A stretch of DNA of 64,000 nt, taken from the NCBI GenBank assembly GCA_016125265.1, contig WGMC01000041.1:56237-120236 (forward strand). Direction: 5' to 3'. Positions 1 through 11,981 of this stretch are shown here, piece by piece. The notes under the pieces are model-generated. The model was not told the origin of the DNA, ran no database searches, and saw only the letters and a list, made by a program, of their open reading frames with translations. This DNA is from Planctomycetaceae bacterium. GTDB lineage: Bacteria > Planctomycetota > UBA1135 > GCA-002686595. Both the position numbers and the translations under genes were made by a program. Every line of letters begins with the position of its first letter. Positions within the stretch are counted from its first letter, which is position 1.

Positions 1-2
1 GG

Positions 3-122
3 CTGTGGCCGGATGGCGTGGTGACTGATCGCGAGGAAAACGAAACCACCTCGGACTGGCTGGATCGCCACCGCAGCCGCTGCCTGGACCGGTTGCTGAC
101 GAACCCGATCAACTGCCCCTGA
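3..122 (+). CDS. C-terminal fragment of an unknown protein (cut by window start)
   Basis: An open frame runs from the window edge to a TGA at 120-122 and gives 39 residues ending in NPINCP. It is rich in Arg, Asp and Trp. The rest of the gene lies outside the window, so no family can be named. It is convergent with the next gene (stop at 139) and lies inside the presumed integrative element. The frame could be fortuitous, because GC-rich DNA readily gives open frames of this length. Confidence 0.35.
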   Translation: MWPDGVVTDREENETTSDWLDRHRSRCLDRLLTNPINCP

Positions 123-138
123 GGGGCTCGTTGGCGTC

Positions 139-1068
139 TCAGCGAAGGCTCTCGCTGGTCGCCAAGATCTTGCGGATGCTCCCATCGAGGTTTGCCTCCG
201 CCAATACCCAGCCGCGGATCAGGGCTCCAAAACGGTTGGAAGCCCTGAACTTGGTCATGACCGAAACGTGGTCGTCTCGGTCGACGTACGTTGTCTCGTC
301 GTGACGATAGCTGTCCGGATCCTCGATCTGCTCGTGAATCCACTTCTCCAGAGCGACGTGGGATCCGTCCCAAGGGTGAAAGCCCGCTTCCACGACCCGT
401 TTGCGTTCCCTTTGGAAGGACTCCAACCACGTCGCCGCTGACTCTGGATCGCGCGCGACGAACGCCACCTTCTTGCGAAGCCGATCCTCGACAAACGAGA
501 TCCGCGCCTCTCGGAGCACCCACGCGGAATACCGCCCCGTCTCGGGCCCGAGTTCTTCTGGCTGCCCAAGCAGCTCCCAAAGTTCAGCCGGGATCGGCTG
601 ATCCAAACCCTCCTCCACGAACTTCGCTGCCGCCGTTTCGCGCGCGGCGCGTTGTTCGCGAAGGGCCGTAAGCTCTTCTTCGAACTCCGCGGTGTTCGGG
701 TCGAGGTTCAGAAGCTCCTCTAGTAGCGCTCGGCGCTCGTCTTCCGAGGCGGCGTTGATGCGCCGTTTGAGGTCTTCCGCCTTGGCGCGGATCTCGGCTT
801 CCTCTAGCTCCGCAACGCGCGCGCGCTCCTCGGCTTCACGCTCGACCCAGGCGAACTGCGGCGCAACGGACGTTTCGGCGGGCCTCGGGCGCGTCGTCGG
901 TGGTGGGAGTCCGCTGAGGATGGAGTTTGGCTCCTCTACGTCGTCGCTCCCCGAGAACCAGCCCGAGGGGTTGATGACTAGGCACAGGATGATGCCGGCG
1001 CCGAAGCCTACTAGGGTCCCGATCGCGAAGCCCTCTGCGCGGGCTGCATCTTCGGCGCTTTCGGCCAT
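139..1068 (-). CDS. Hypothetical membrane-anchored coiled-coil protein
   Basis: This encodes 309 aa. Residues 14-33 form one hydrophobic segment with Gly-rich packing (GTLVGFGAGIILCLVI), which looks like an N-terminal membrane anchor. A Pro/Thr-rich linker follows, then about 80 residues of heptad-like Glu/Ala/Arg/Leu sequence (roughly 75-155) typical of a coiled coil. The C-terminal half is a soluble domain with several Trp residues that I do not recognise. The start is the ATG at 1066-1068, with AGGGAG 11 nt upstream. It sits with the integrase-side genes and is probably cargo of the integrated element. No catalytic motif is visible, and anchoring of a cytoplasmic domain is only an inference. 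Confidence 0.6.
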   Translation of the reverse strand: MAESAEDAARAEGFAIGTLVGFGAGIILCLVINPSGWFSGSDDVEEPNSILSGLPPPTTRPRPAETSVAPQFAWVEREAEERARVAELEEAEIRAKAEDLKRRINAASEDERRALLEELLNLDPNTAEFEEELTALREQRAARETAAAKFVEEGLDQPIPAELWELLGQPEELGPETGRYSAWVLREARISFVEDRLRKKVAFVARDPESAATWLESFQRERKRVVEAGFHPWDGSHVALEKWIHEQIEDPDSYRHDETTYVDRDDHVSVMTKFRASNRFGALIRGWVLAEANLDGSIRKILATSESLR

Positions 1069-1122
1069 GATGACTTGAACTCCCTTCGAGTGGTGTTGCG
1101 GCGTGCGCGTGCCGCGCGCCCG

Positions 1123-1644
1123 TTACTCGTCGTCTCCGTCGTCTCCGTCGTCTCCGTCGTCCCCATCCCTCGGAACTGCGAGTTCCGGTGTCTGGCCGTC
1201 CGTAGCCGCGTAGGGGTCGCGGCTCGGGTGGTCGATCTCGTAACGCTCGTGCCCCATTTTCCAGAGCAGCTCGAGCGAGAGCTGGAAGGTGGCGAGCGCG
1301 GCCTTCGCGGAGGACCGCGCGGAACGCGGCGCGGCCTTCACCATCGCCTCGACCTCGGCGATTACGCGCTGCAAGCGCTCGACCTCGAACTTGAAGGGCA
1401 GCGGGTCGCGTGGGGCCGTGGCCTTCAGGCGATGCGCCTCGTCGCTGGTGTGCTTTCGAACGCAGCCAGAGCCCATCAAGTGGCTAGGCAAGCCCGACGG
1501 ACGCAACCCGGATTTCCCACAAGCGGGGCAGATCACGTAGTAGCGCGGGAAGCGCTGCTTGCTCACGCGATCGCGTGCCAACTCCTTGCCATTGCCAGAG
1601 TTGGGGGCGCTCACGGGAGCCTCGCTGGGGCCAGTTTGGGACAA
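1123..1644 (-). CDS. Hypothetical zinc-finger-like protein with GDD-repeat tail
   Basis: This encodes 173 aa. Near residue 36 is a CPACGKSGL motif, followed by SHLMGSGC and KH. This is a Cys/His arrangement that could bind one zinc ion, as in small DNA- or RNA-binding proteins of mobile elements. A helical middle section follows. The tail is strongly acidic, with GDD repeated three times followed by DE; the matching 9-bp tandem repeat sits at about 1129-1163. The gene points away from the integrase and lies 54 bp from the preceding minus-strand gene, so the two may be cotranscribed. I do not recognise the family. Cargo or regulator of the integrative element is the most economical guess. Confidence 0.55.
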   Translation of the reverse strand: MSQTGPSEAPVSAPNSGNGKELARDRVSKQRFPRYYVICPACGKSGLRPSGLPSHLMGSGCVRKHTSDEAHRLKATAPRDPLPFKFEVERLQRVIAEVEAMVKAAPRSARSSAKAALATFQLSLELLWKMGHERYEIDHPSRDPYAATDGQTPELAVPRDGDDGDDGDDGDDE

Positions 1645-1671
1645 AATCCGATTCTCGCGGTGCGTCTGGGG

Positions 1672-1699
1672 TTGACTTGCGGTGACTTAGGGGTAGCTT
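1672..1699 (+). promoter_or_regulatory. Possible sigma70-type promoter of the integrase gene
   Basis: TTGACT at 1672-1677 lies 16 bp before TAGCTT at 1694-1699, about 120 bp upstream of the integrase ATG. The -35 box is a good match and the -10 box keeps only the T, A and final T of the consensus. This is the clearest promoter-like pair in the 176-bp gap, but a match of this quality can occur by chance. Confidence 0.35.
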
Positions 1700-1820
1700 G
1701 GTGGTCGCCCTCGGGGGACACTAGCCCCCCATCCCAACCGAAAACGCTCCGGGGCGCATCCCAGGAGTTCGCATTTCGGGCGGGATCCCCCAGCCACCCC
1801 CTACCCCCACGGAGCCCGCC

Positions 1821-3077
<1,257 letters not shown>

Positions 3078-3167
3078 GCGGGGCTCGTCGTCGCGGGTGG
3101 AACCCGCTTGGCCGGGCGGAAACGGTAGCGGCGGGGGGGCGGGATGGCAAGGCTCAGGGGGCGCCAG

Positions 3168-4475
3168 TCACGCCCCTTCCGCCTTGGCTTCCACGGCCTC
3201 GATGTAGGCGCAGGCCACCAGGTCCCCGCCCACGTTGACCACCGTGCGGCCCATGTCGAGCAGGCGGTCCACACCCAGCACCAGGGCGATGCCCTCCGGC
3301 GGCACACCCACCTGGGACATCACCACCATCAGGAGCGGGATGGAACCCCCGGGCACCCCCGCCGCGCCCACCGAGGTCAGCACACAGAGGGCCACGACCA
3401 GACCCTGCTCCGGGATCGACAGGTCGACCCCGAACACCTGGGCCACGAACAGCACGACGCAGCCCTCGAAGAGGGCCGTGCCGTTCATGTTCATCGTCGC
3501 GCCGAGCGGCAACACGAACCCGGCCACGCGGGGGCGGATGCCAAGGGAACTCTCGGCGACCCGGATCGACTCGGGCAGGGTCGCGGCGCTGGACGAGGTC
3601 GAGAACGCCGTGATGACCACCGGGATCGCACCCTTCAAGTACGCGATCGGTGGGCGCCGGGCGAGGCTGCGCAGCACGGCGGGGTACACCACCAACAACT
3701 GCACGAGGTAGCAGGCGAGCACGACCGCCACGAACAGGCCGAGGCGCTGCAGGAGGTCTAGGCCAAACCGCGCGACCACACCGAACACCAAGCAGAACAC
3801 GGCGGGCGCGGCGAGCTTCATCGCGAAACCGACGATGCCCACCATCGCTTCGCTGGTGCCGTCGAGCACCGCGAGCACTGCGTCGCGCCGGTCCACACGC
3901 ACCCGTGTGAGCGCGGCCCCGACGAGCAGCGCGAACACGATCAGCGGGACCATCTGCATGTCCACGACCGCGCGCAGCAGGTTGCGCGGCACGAACGCAT
4001 CCAGGATCACCGTCACGCGCGCCTGCAGGCCCTCGGGATGCGCCGCGGCGGAGCGCTCCGCGAACCCGGCCGCGTCCGCGCCGAAGTCCGCCATCAACTG
4101 CTGCTGGACCTCTTGGTCGAAGCCCGACCCCGGCTGGATCAGGTCCATGGCCGCGATGCCGATCACCGCGGCACACAGCGACATGCCGAGGAAGAAGAGC
4201 AGCGTGCGCCCACCCAGGCGGCCAAGTTTGGAGAGGTCGCCGAGGCCCGCCACGCCGCTCGCCAACGACGCGAACACGAGCGGCAGCACCACGAGGAACA
4301 GGAGACGCAGGAACACCTGCCCGATGGGGTAGGCGACCCCGTCGATGAACCAACCGAGGGCTTCGCGCCCCGACTCGCTGTCGGCGAGCGCGATGTTGGC
4401 CACGAGGCCCGCCACCGCGCCCAGGACCAACCCGATCAGGATGTGTTTGTGTGCCTTCGATCCGCCGCTCGACAT
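3168..4475 (-). CDS. Dicarboxylate/amino acid:cation symporter (DAACS family)
   Basis: The protein is 435 aa, the usual size for the GltP/DctA family of sodium- or proton-coupled inner-membrane symporters. It has about eight hydrophobic spans and the family re-entrant Ser-rich loop (AFSTSSSAATLPESI). Further on is MNMNGTALFEG, the NMDGT-like cation/substrate motif in which Asp is replaced by Asn. The start was set at the ATG at 4473-4475 because AGGAGG lies 8 nt upstream; the frame stays open another 54 codons without membrane character. The exact substrate cannot be read from sequence; C4-dicarboxylates, glutamate or aspartate are the family options. It is divergent from the PEGA lipoprotein gene. 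Confidence 0.88.
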   Translation of the reverse strand: MSSGGSKAHKHILIGLVLGAVAGLVANIALADSESGREALGWFIDGVAYPIGQVFLRLLFLVVLPLVFASLASGVAGLGDLSKLGRLGGRTLLFFLGMSLCAAVIGIAAMDLIQPGSGFDQEVQQQLMADFGADAAGFAERSAAAHPEGLQARVTVILDAFVPRNLLRAVVDMQMVPLIVFALLVGAALTRVRVDRRDAVLAVLDGTSEAMVGIVGFAMKLAAPAVFCLVFGVVARFGLDLLQRLGLFVAVVLACYLVQLLVVYPAVLRSLARRPPIAYLKGAIPVVITAFSTSSSAATLPESIRVAESSLGIRPRVAGFVLPLGATMNMNGTALFEGCVVLFVAQVFGVDLSIPEQGLVVALCVLTSVGAAGVPGGSIPLLMVVMSQVGVPPEGIALVLGVDRLLDMGRTVVNVGGDLVACAYIEAVEAKAEGA

Positions 4476-4626
4476 GGGTGGGGCCTCCTCGCGCGGCGCA
4501 TCCTTCCACGCTGGATGGTCCGAATGCGAGCCCGGAGGCGCGGAACGGCCCAGCGACGCGCGCGCGGGACAGGCCGCGGCGCCCCCAGTGGCCGCCGCCG
4601 GGCGGCCCGCGCTACGCTCACACCCC

Positions 4627-5223
4627 GTGCGCCGCATCCCGAGATCCCCGACCCCGCCGTGCTTGCCCTTGGTTCTGGCCGCCTGTTCGACGCTCGTCGG
4701 CTGTCGGGCCCAGCGCGAGTTGATCGTGACGAGCGAACCCGCCGGCGCGCGTGTGCGTGTGGACGACGAGCTCGTCGGCGAAACTCCGCTGCGGCTGCCG
4801 TTCGTGCACTACGGCGTGCGCCGTGTGACGCTCTACCTGGAGGGGTACCAGTCGATGTCCGTGTTGGCGGACATTTCGCCGCCCTGGTACGGCACGTTCC
4901 CCGCCGACATCCTGACCGAGATCCTGGTGCCCGTCGGATGGCGCGACGACCACGCGCTGCACGTCATGCTTTCGCCGGGTGAGGACAGCTTGGGTGGGCC
5001 GACGCTGCGGTCTGTGTTCGAGCGCGCCGAGGCACTGCGGCGCGCGGGCCCCGACGGCCCGCGGGACCTGCCGCCGCCGCCGGTGCTCGAGACCCGCGTC
5101 GAGACCGTCCCGGAACTCGAAGAAGACGCCGCGCCCGAGACCCCGGAAACCGTCGTGCCCGCGCCCCAAACTCCCCCCCCGGACCCGGATCCAGCGGCGC
5201 CGCTAGCCGCTCCCACTCCGTGA
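4627..5223 (+). CDS. PEGA-domain lipoprotein
   Basis: The protein is about 198 aa. The start is most likely GTG at 4627, because it gives a short basic N-terminus, a hydrophobic stretch and a lipobox (STLVGC), so the mature protein would begin at Cys and be lipid-anchored. Next comes one PEGA domain (LIVTSEPAGARVRVDDELVG, then TPL and a GY-containing strand), a surface-associated beta-sandwich fold. The tail is Pro/Glu-rich. Its TGA (5221-5223) overlaps the murD GTG (5220-5222), so the two are translationally coupled. A link to the cell wall is suggested only by that coupling. No strong Shine-Dalgarno sequence precedes the chosen start, so the start is less certain than the gene. Confidence 0.75.
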   Translation: MRRIPRSPTPPCLPLVLAACSTLVGCRAQRELIVTSEPAGARVRVDDELVGETPLRLPFVHYGVRRVTLYLEGYQSMSVLADISPPWYGTFPADILTEILVPVGWRDDHALHVMLSPGEDSLGGPTLRSVFERAEALRRAGPDGPRDLPPPPVLETRVETVPELEEDAAPETPETVVPAPQTPPPDPDPAAPLAAPTP

Positions 5224-6701
5224 CCGCGGCCCCCGATTGGCGCGGCCGGCGCGCCGTGGTCATGGGACTGGGCCGCTTCGGCGGCGGAGCCGGCGCGGCG
5301 CGTTTCCTGTGCCGCCGGGGCGCGCGGGTGCTCGTCACCGACCTGCGCCGCGCCGAGGAGCTGCCGGAAGCGCGTGCGGCCCTGGCCGGTCTCGACATCG
5401 AGTGGGTCCTCGGCGAGCACCGCGCCGCCGACTTCGAGGGCGCCGACCTGGTGGTCGCCAACCCGGCAGTGGCGGCCGAGCACCCCCTGCTGGCCCTGGC
5501 GCGCAGCCGCGGCGCGCGAGTGACCACCGAGGTCGAGCTCTTCCTCGCCGAACTGCCCTGCCCCGCCGCCGCGGTCACGGGGACCCAGGGCAAGAGCTCC
5601 ACCACCAGCTTCACGGCCCAGTTGCTGGAGGCGGGGGGCCTCTGCGCCCACGCGGGCGGCAACCTCGGCGGCTCGCTGCTCGACCACCTGGATGCGATCC
5701 GGCCGGGCGATCGGGTGGTGCTCGAGCTGTCGTCCTACCAACTCGAACACCTGGCGCGGCCCCCCGTGGCCGCCCGGGGACTCGGCGCCGCCGCGGTCGT
5801 GAACCTGCTGCCGGACCACCTGGAGCGGCACGGCGACCTCGCGGCGTACGGAGCCGCCAAGGGGCGCATCTTCGAGCTCCTCGCGCCCGGCGGCCTGGCG
5901 ATCCTCCCGGCGGAGGAGCCGCTGTTCGCCGCCTGGACGTTGCCGCCCTCGGTCCGACGCTTGGAGATCGAGACCTGGGCCCGCCCGCGCGACGCCGGCC
6001 GCCCCTCACCCGACCGCCTCGGGCTGCGTCCCGGGCCCGACGGCGAGCCCTGGTTCCACCTCGGCGCGCGGGCGATCGCGCCGGTCGCGAGCCTGCCCCT
6101 GCCCGATTTCCAGCGGCCCAACGCCCTGGTGGCCCTCGCGTTGGCGTTGGAGCTGGGCGCGGACCTGCCCGACGCGGCGCGAGCGCTGGGCGCGCTCCGG
6201 GCCCCGGACCACCGCTTGAGCGACCTCGGGCCCCACCTGGGCCGGCGGGTGCTCGACAACGGCGTTTCGACCACCCCCGACTCGACGATCGCGGCCCTGG
6301 AGGCCGTCGGCAGCGTCGCGACCGTCGTCCTCGGCGGCCAGGCCAAGCGGCTGGACTACGCGCCGCTGGCCCGGGTGGTGGCCGGGCGTTGCGGGGACGC
6401 CGTGGTGTTTGGCGCCTCGGGGGCCGACCTGGAGCGCCAGCTCCACACGGCCGGCTTGGGCGCGGGCCGCGTGACCCGCGTCGCCGGGGTGGCCGAGGCC
6501 GCCCGGGAGGCGCTCGCCCGGACGCCTGTCGGCGGCACGCTCCTCTTCTCGCCAGCCTGCGCCAGTTTCGACGCCCACGCGAACTTCAAGGAGCGCGCCC
6601 TCGCCTTCGCGGCGGCACTTCGGGACGCGGTGTCGACCCAAAGTGCGGCGGCGGCTATAGGATCCAGGGAAGAAGCCCCCGGCCATCCCGCGAACCCATG
6701 A
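5220..6701 (+). CDS. murD: UDP-N-acetylmuramoyl-L-alanine--D-glutamate ligase
   Basis: MurD adds D-glutamate to UDP-MurNAc-L-Ala in the cytoplasm using ATP, the second Mur ligase step of peptidoglycan synthesis. The 493-aa protein has an N-terminal Rossmann-like UDP-binding part (VVMGLGRFGGG), the ATP-binding loop GTQGKSST at 121-128 (usually GTNGKT/S; here Asn is Gln) and a C-terminal domain with LDNGVSTTPDST. It is slightly longer than typical. The GTG start overlaps the lipoprotein stop, and its TGA (6699-6701) overlaps the ATG of the next gene (6698), so three genes are coupled. MurD was preferred over other Mur ligases from the short N-terminal domain and the SxTPDST region. Confidence 0.88.
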   Translation: MTAAPDWRGRRAVVMGLGRFGGGAGAARFLCRRGARVLVTDLRRAEELPEARAALAGLDIEWVLGEHRAADFEGADLVVANPAVAAEHPLLALARSRGARVTTEVELFLAELPCPAAAVTGTQGKSSTTSFTAQLLEAGGLCAHAGGNLGGSLLDHLDAIRPGDRVVLELSSYQLEHLARPPVAARGLGAAAVVNLLPDHLERHGDLAAYGAAKGRIFELLAPGGLAILPAEEPLFAAWTLPPSVRRLEIETWARPRDAGRPSPDRLGLRPGPDGEPWFHLGARAIAPVASLPLPDFQRPNALVALALALELGADLPDAARALGALRAPDHRLSDLGPHLGRRVLDNGVSTTPDSTIAALEAVGSVATVVLGGQAKRLDYAPLARVVAGRCGDAVVFGASGADLERQLHTAGLGAGRVTRVAGVAEAAREALARTPVGGTLLFSPACASFDAHANFKERALAFAAALRDAVSTQSAAAAIGSREEAPGHPANP

Positions 6702-7225
6702 AGTGCGACCTCTGTGAACAGCAACCGGCGGTGATCCACGTCACCGAGCTGCGCGAGGACCCCGAGGCTCCCCCGGGGCCCGCGGGCACCATCGTGGAGG
6801 AACAGCACCTCTGCCAATCCTGCGCGAAGGGCATCGATCTGCCCTACGTGGCCGTCGAATCGCCCATGGTCGACATCTGGAAGCTGCTGCAGAGCGGCGC
6901 CGCGAAGTCGGACCCGGGTGCGGTGGCCTGTCCCGACTGCGGCTGGACACTCGCGGACGTGCGCTCCAAGGGCCGCCTGGGCTGCCCGCGCGACTACGAA
7001 GTGTTCAGCGGGCACATCGAGGACCTGCTCGAGCGCATCCACGGGGCGACCGAACACCGCGGGCGTCGTCCCGGCCAGGCCGAGCCCGAACCGGACCCGC
7101 ACGCCGAGTTGAACGGCCTGCGCGAACAGTTGGCCGACGCGATCTTGGCGGAGGAGTACGAGCGCGCGGCCGAGTTGCGCGACCGGTTGCACGCGCTGGA
7201 ACGCGACGCGGGTCAAAAGGCCTGA
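6698..7225 (+). CDS. McsA-like zinc-binding protein with UVR motif
   Basis: The 175-aa protein resembles McsA/CtsR-operon adaptor proteins that partner ClpC. It has four Cys pairs or near pairs (KCDLC, LCQSC, ACPDC, then a single GCP), consistent with two zinc-binding modules. A C-terminal UVR motif (about 140-172; AEEYERAAELRDRLHALE) is the kind of coiled hairpin that docks on ClpC or UvrB. The ATG overlaps the murD stop (ATGA). clpC itself begins 448 bp downstream and carries the partner UVR-type middle domain, which supports an adaptor or modulator role. No McsB kinase gene is visible nearby. Confidence 0.8.
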   Translation: MKCDLCEQQPAVIHVTELREDPEAPPGPAGTIVEEQHLCQSCAKGIDLPYVAVESPMVDIWKLLQSGAAKSDPGAVACPDCGWTLADVRSKGRLGCPRDYEVFSGHIEDLLERIHGATEHRGRRPGQAEPEPDPHAELNGLREQLADAILAEEYERAAELRDRLHALERDAGQKA

Positions 7226-7400
7226 CCGAACGGCCGCGCGCGTCGCCCGCCGCTCCCGACCCGCTGCGGGGACCGTCCGTGCGACTTGCGTTCGAGCCGC
7301 GATCCCACCGCCGTCGCCGCCCCACATCCGTCGCCAGGGTGTCTCCCGCGGCCACCGGCACCCTGCCCGTCCTTGCTTCGCCCCCCGTGGCGCCCTAGAT

Positions 7401-7432
7401 AAGGGGGCCGAAAGTCCGACTTCGGCCCCCTT
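7401..7432 (+). terminator. Hairpin terminator after murD-mcsA
   Basis: A perfect 12-bp inverted repeat (AAGGGGGCCGAA, 8-nt loop, TTCGGCCCCCTT) is followed by a short T run. It lies in the 448-bp gap between the McsA-like gene and clpC. The rest of that gap (7433-7673) shows no convincing gene and should hold the clpC promoter, which I could not pinpoint. Confidence 0.75.
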
Positions 7433-7673
7433 TCCCCGGGCGCCAGGGGGGTGGCGGGCGGGTTTTCGACGCTTGGGCTCGCGCCGACGGCAGGCCCCGC
7501 GGCCGGGACGCGCTCCCGAACTTGCCCTGCTCTCGCGACTCGCTTCAACCCGCCGGTGTCCGCGGACCGAATACCCCACTTCAGGACCGCGCCCTGGGTC
7601 CTATTCTCCTACCCGATCCCCTCCTCGGCCGTCGCCGACCTACGGCAGGCCGCTTCCCCGAAAGAGCTGCACC

Positions 7674-10211
<2,538 letters not shown>

Positions 10212-10236
10212 ACCGGCCCTCAGCGGCCCCCCCAAC

Positions 10237-10270
10237 GCGGCCCGTCCACCTGCGAGGGTGGGCGGGCCGC
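10237..10270 (+). terminator. Hairpin after clpC
   Basis: GCGGCCCGTCCACC pairs with GGTGGGCGGGCCGC across a 6-nt loop, a 14-bp stem with one G-T pair. It starts about 25 bp after the clpC stop. The U-tract is weak, so it may stop transcription only partly or protect the 3' end. Confidence 0.55.
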
Positions 10271-10344
10271 TGCCATTCCCGGCGCAATCGAGCGAAACTC
10301 GCGTCCCAGTTGCCAAGCGCCTCGAACTGGCGGAGGCTTGGGGG

Positions 10345-11934
10345 ATGAAGACGCTCGGCGCGCTCGTGCTCCTCGTGGCTCCCGCTCCCGCCTTGGCCGC
10401 CGAGGGCAGCCTGCCGCCGGCACTCGAGTGGTACGCGGTGCCGGGCGCGCCCGACGGGCCGGTCTCGGTGCTCTTTGCGACCGACATCGGCGACGGGTTG
10501 GCGCTCTACGTCGGTGGCGAGTTCGACGTCGCGGGCGGCCTTGCGACGGCGAACATCGCGCGACTGGGCAGCGCGGGCTGGGCGCCGCTCGCCGGCGGTG
10601 TGAACGGCAAGGTGCACCGCCTCTCGACCTACGACGATGGCTCCGGTGCGAAGCTGGTCGTGTTGGGAGACTTCACTCTCGCGGGCGGACTGGCGGCGGA
10701 GGGCATCGCGTTCTGGGACGGCGGCAGTTGGAGCACTCCGCCGCCCGGGCTCGGCATCGCGCCCGCTGCGGCCGCGCAGTACGACGGGCCGCTCGGACGG
10801 CGCCTCGCGGTGGCGGGCCAACCGCCCGATCCCTACGGGACCGCGACTCCGCGCGCCCTGTGGTTCTTGGACAACAACGGCTGGTCGTCGGTGGTGACCT
10901 ACGCCCCAATCCTCGTGGACCTCGTGGCGCACGACGCGGGGGCCGGTCCGGAGCTCTTCGGCGCGGCGGACTACGCGTACGTGGAACGGTGGTCGGACAC
11001 GGCCCACAGCCAGATGTCCGTTCCGCAGATCCAACCCATCGCGCTGCGGCGTGTGCCCGAGGGCGACGGCCACGCGCTCCTGCTCGGCGGTCTCGACTGG
11101 GTGATGGGCACGCCCCACCACTCCTCAGAGATCCCCATCGGCGACTCACTCGCGAGGCTCGGGCCGAATGGGTGGGAGCCGGAAGGTCACAACCTCGGCT
11201 CGTTGGGCCACGGCAGCGAGCACATGGTCTGGGCCATCGAACCTTGGAACGGCCCCTTCGGACCGACGTTGGTCGTGGCCGGGAGCTTCCAGTACCAGAG
11301 TTATTCGTTCGTCGATGTACCGAGTCTGGTGCAGCGAGCGCACACGCAGGCCGGAACGGACGTCGAGCCCATCTGGGTAGGCGTGGGCAACAGCCCGAGC
11401 GGTGTGCACTGCCTCGAGTCCGTCGATCTCGGCGCAAGCTCGATCCTGTTCGCCGCGGGCCAGAACCTCGGCACGAACGGGCACTCCCTCGGCACGTTGG
11501 CGGTGTACGGAGGCGGCGCGCAGGCCCTGCCCCGTTGGGAGTCGATCGCCACCTGCAGTCCGTCGCTCTACAAGCTGCGGACCTCCCTGGACCACGCGGT
11601 GGTCGGCACACAACTGATGCTAGAGGCGAACGGCCCGTCCGAGACCTGGGGCATGGTCGCCGTCGCGATCGGCACCGGCATCGAGACCGGCCCGACCGGC
11701 TGTGGCATCGAGATCGACGGCATTGGCGACTGGCTGCTGAGCGGGACCAGCGGGCCGTTCTGGATGCTGAGCGTGGGGCCAACGTGGGGCCCCAGCATCG
11801 GACCGTGGGAATGGTCGATCCCGGCCTCACCGACGCTCCTCGGCACGGAGATCGTGATGCAGGGTTTCAGCTCCCACATGTTCTATTCGCTCTACGGCAC
11901 GACCAACGCGGTGCGCATCCGCGTGGGCATGTGA
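10345..11934 (+). CDS. Secreted propeller-repeat protein
   Basis: The protein is 529 aa with a signal peptide (MKTLGALVLLVAPAPALA, cleavage near AEG). The body has repeats of the pattern DGLALYVGGEF-x-VAGG, then an IARL-x-GWAPL strand and a YDDGSGAKLVV strand, which looks like a secreted beta-propeller with a WD/Kelch-like blade rhythm. The ATG was chosen for the signal peptide and a GGAGG about 8 nt upstream. It converges on a 1,034-aa paralogous propeller gene with only 47 bp between the stops. Ligand and function are unknown. I see no C-terminal anchor, so it is probably released or periplasmic. Confidence 0.75.
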   Translation: MKTLGALVLLVAPAPALAAEGSLPPALEWYAVPGAPDGPVSVLFATDIGDGLALYVGGEFDVAGGLATANIARLGSAGWAPLAGGVNGKVHRLSTYDDGSGAKLVVLGDFTLAGGLAAEGIAFWDGGSWSTPPPGLGIAPAAAAQYDGPLGRRLAVAGQPPDPYGTATPRALWFLDNNGWSSVVTYAPILVDLVAHDAGAGPELFGAADYAYVERWSDTAHSQMSVPQIQPIALRRVPEGDGHALLLGGLDWVMGTPHHSSEIPIGDSLARLGPNGWEPEGHNLGSLGHGSEHMVWAIEPWNGPFGPTLVVAGSFQYQSYSFVDVPSLVQRAHTQAGTDVEPIWVGVGNSPSGVHCLESVDLGASSILFAAGQNLGTNGHSLGTLAVYGGGAQALPRWESIATCSPSLYKLRTSLDHAVVGTQLMLEANGPSETWGMVAVAIGTGIETGPTGCGIEIDGIGDWLLSGTSGPFWMLSVGPTWGPSIGPWEWSIPASPTLLGTEIVMQGFSSHMFYSLYGTTNAVRIRVGM

Positions 11935-11981
11935 GCCGATGCGGCGCGCACCGCGAGGCACGCGCCGCATCGCACGCTGCG

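Noticed and set aside
1129..1165. Short tandem repeat looking like a CRISPR fragment
   Set aside because: The 9-bp unit encodes the GDD repeats of the 173-aa protein; no spacers exist.
3168..4637. Longer start (489 aa) for the symporter
   Set aside because: The extra 54 residues are Arg/Pro/Ala-rich, and a strong AGGAGG precedes the internal ATG at 4475.
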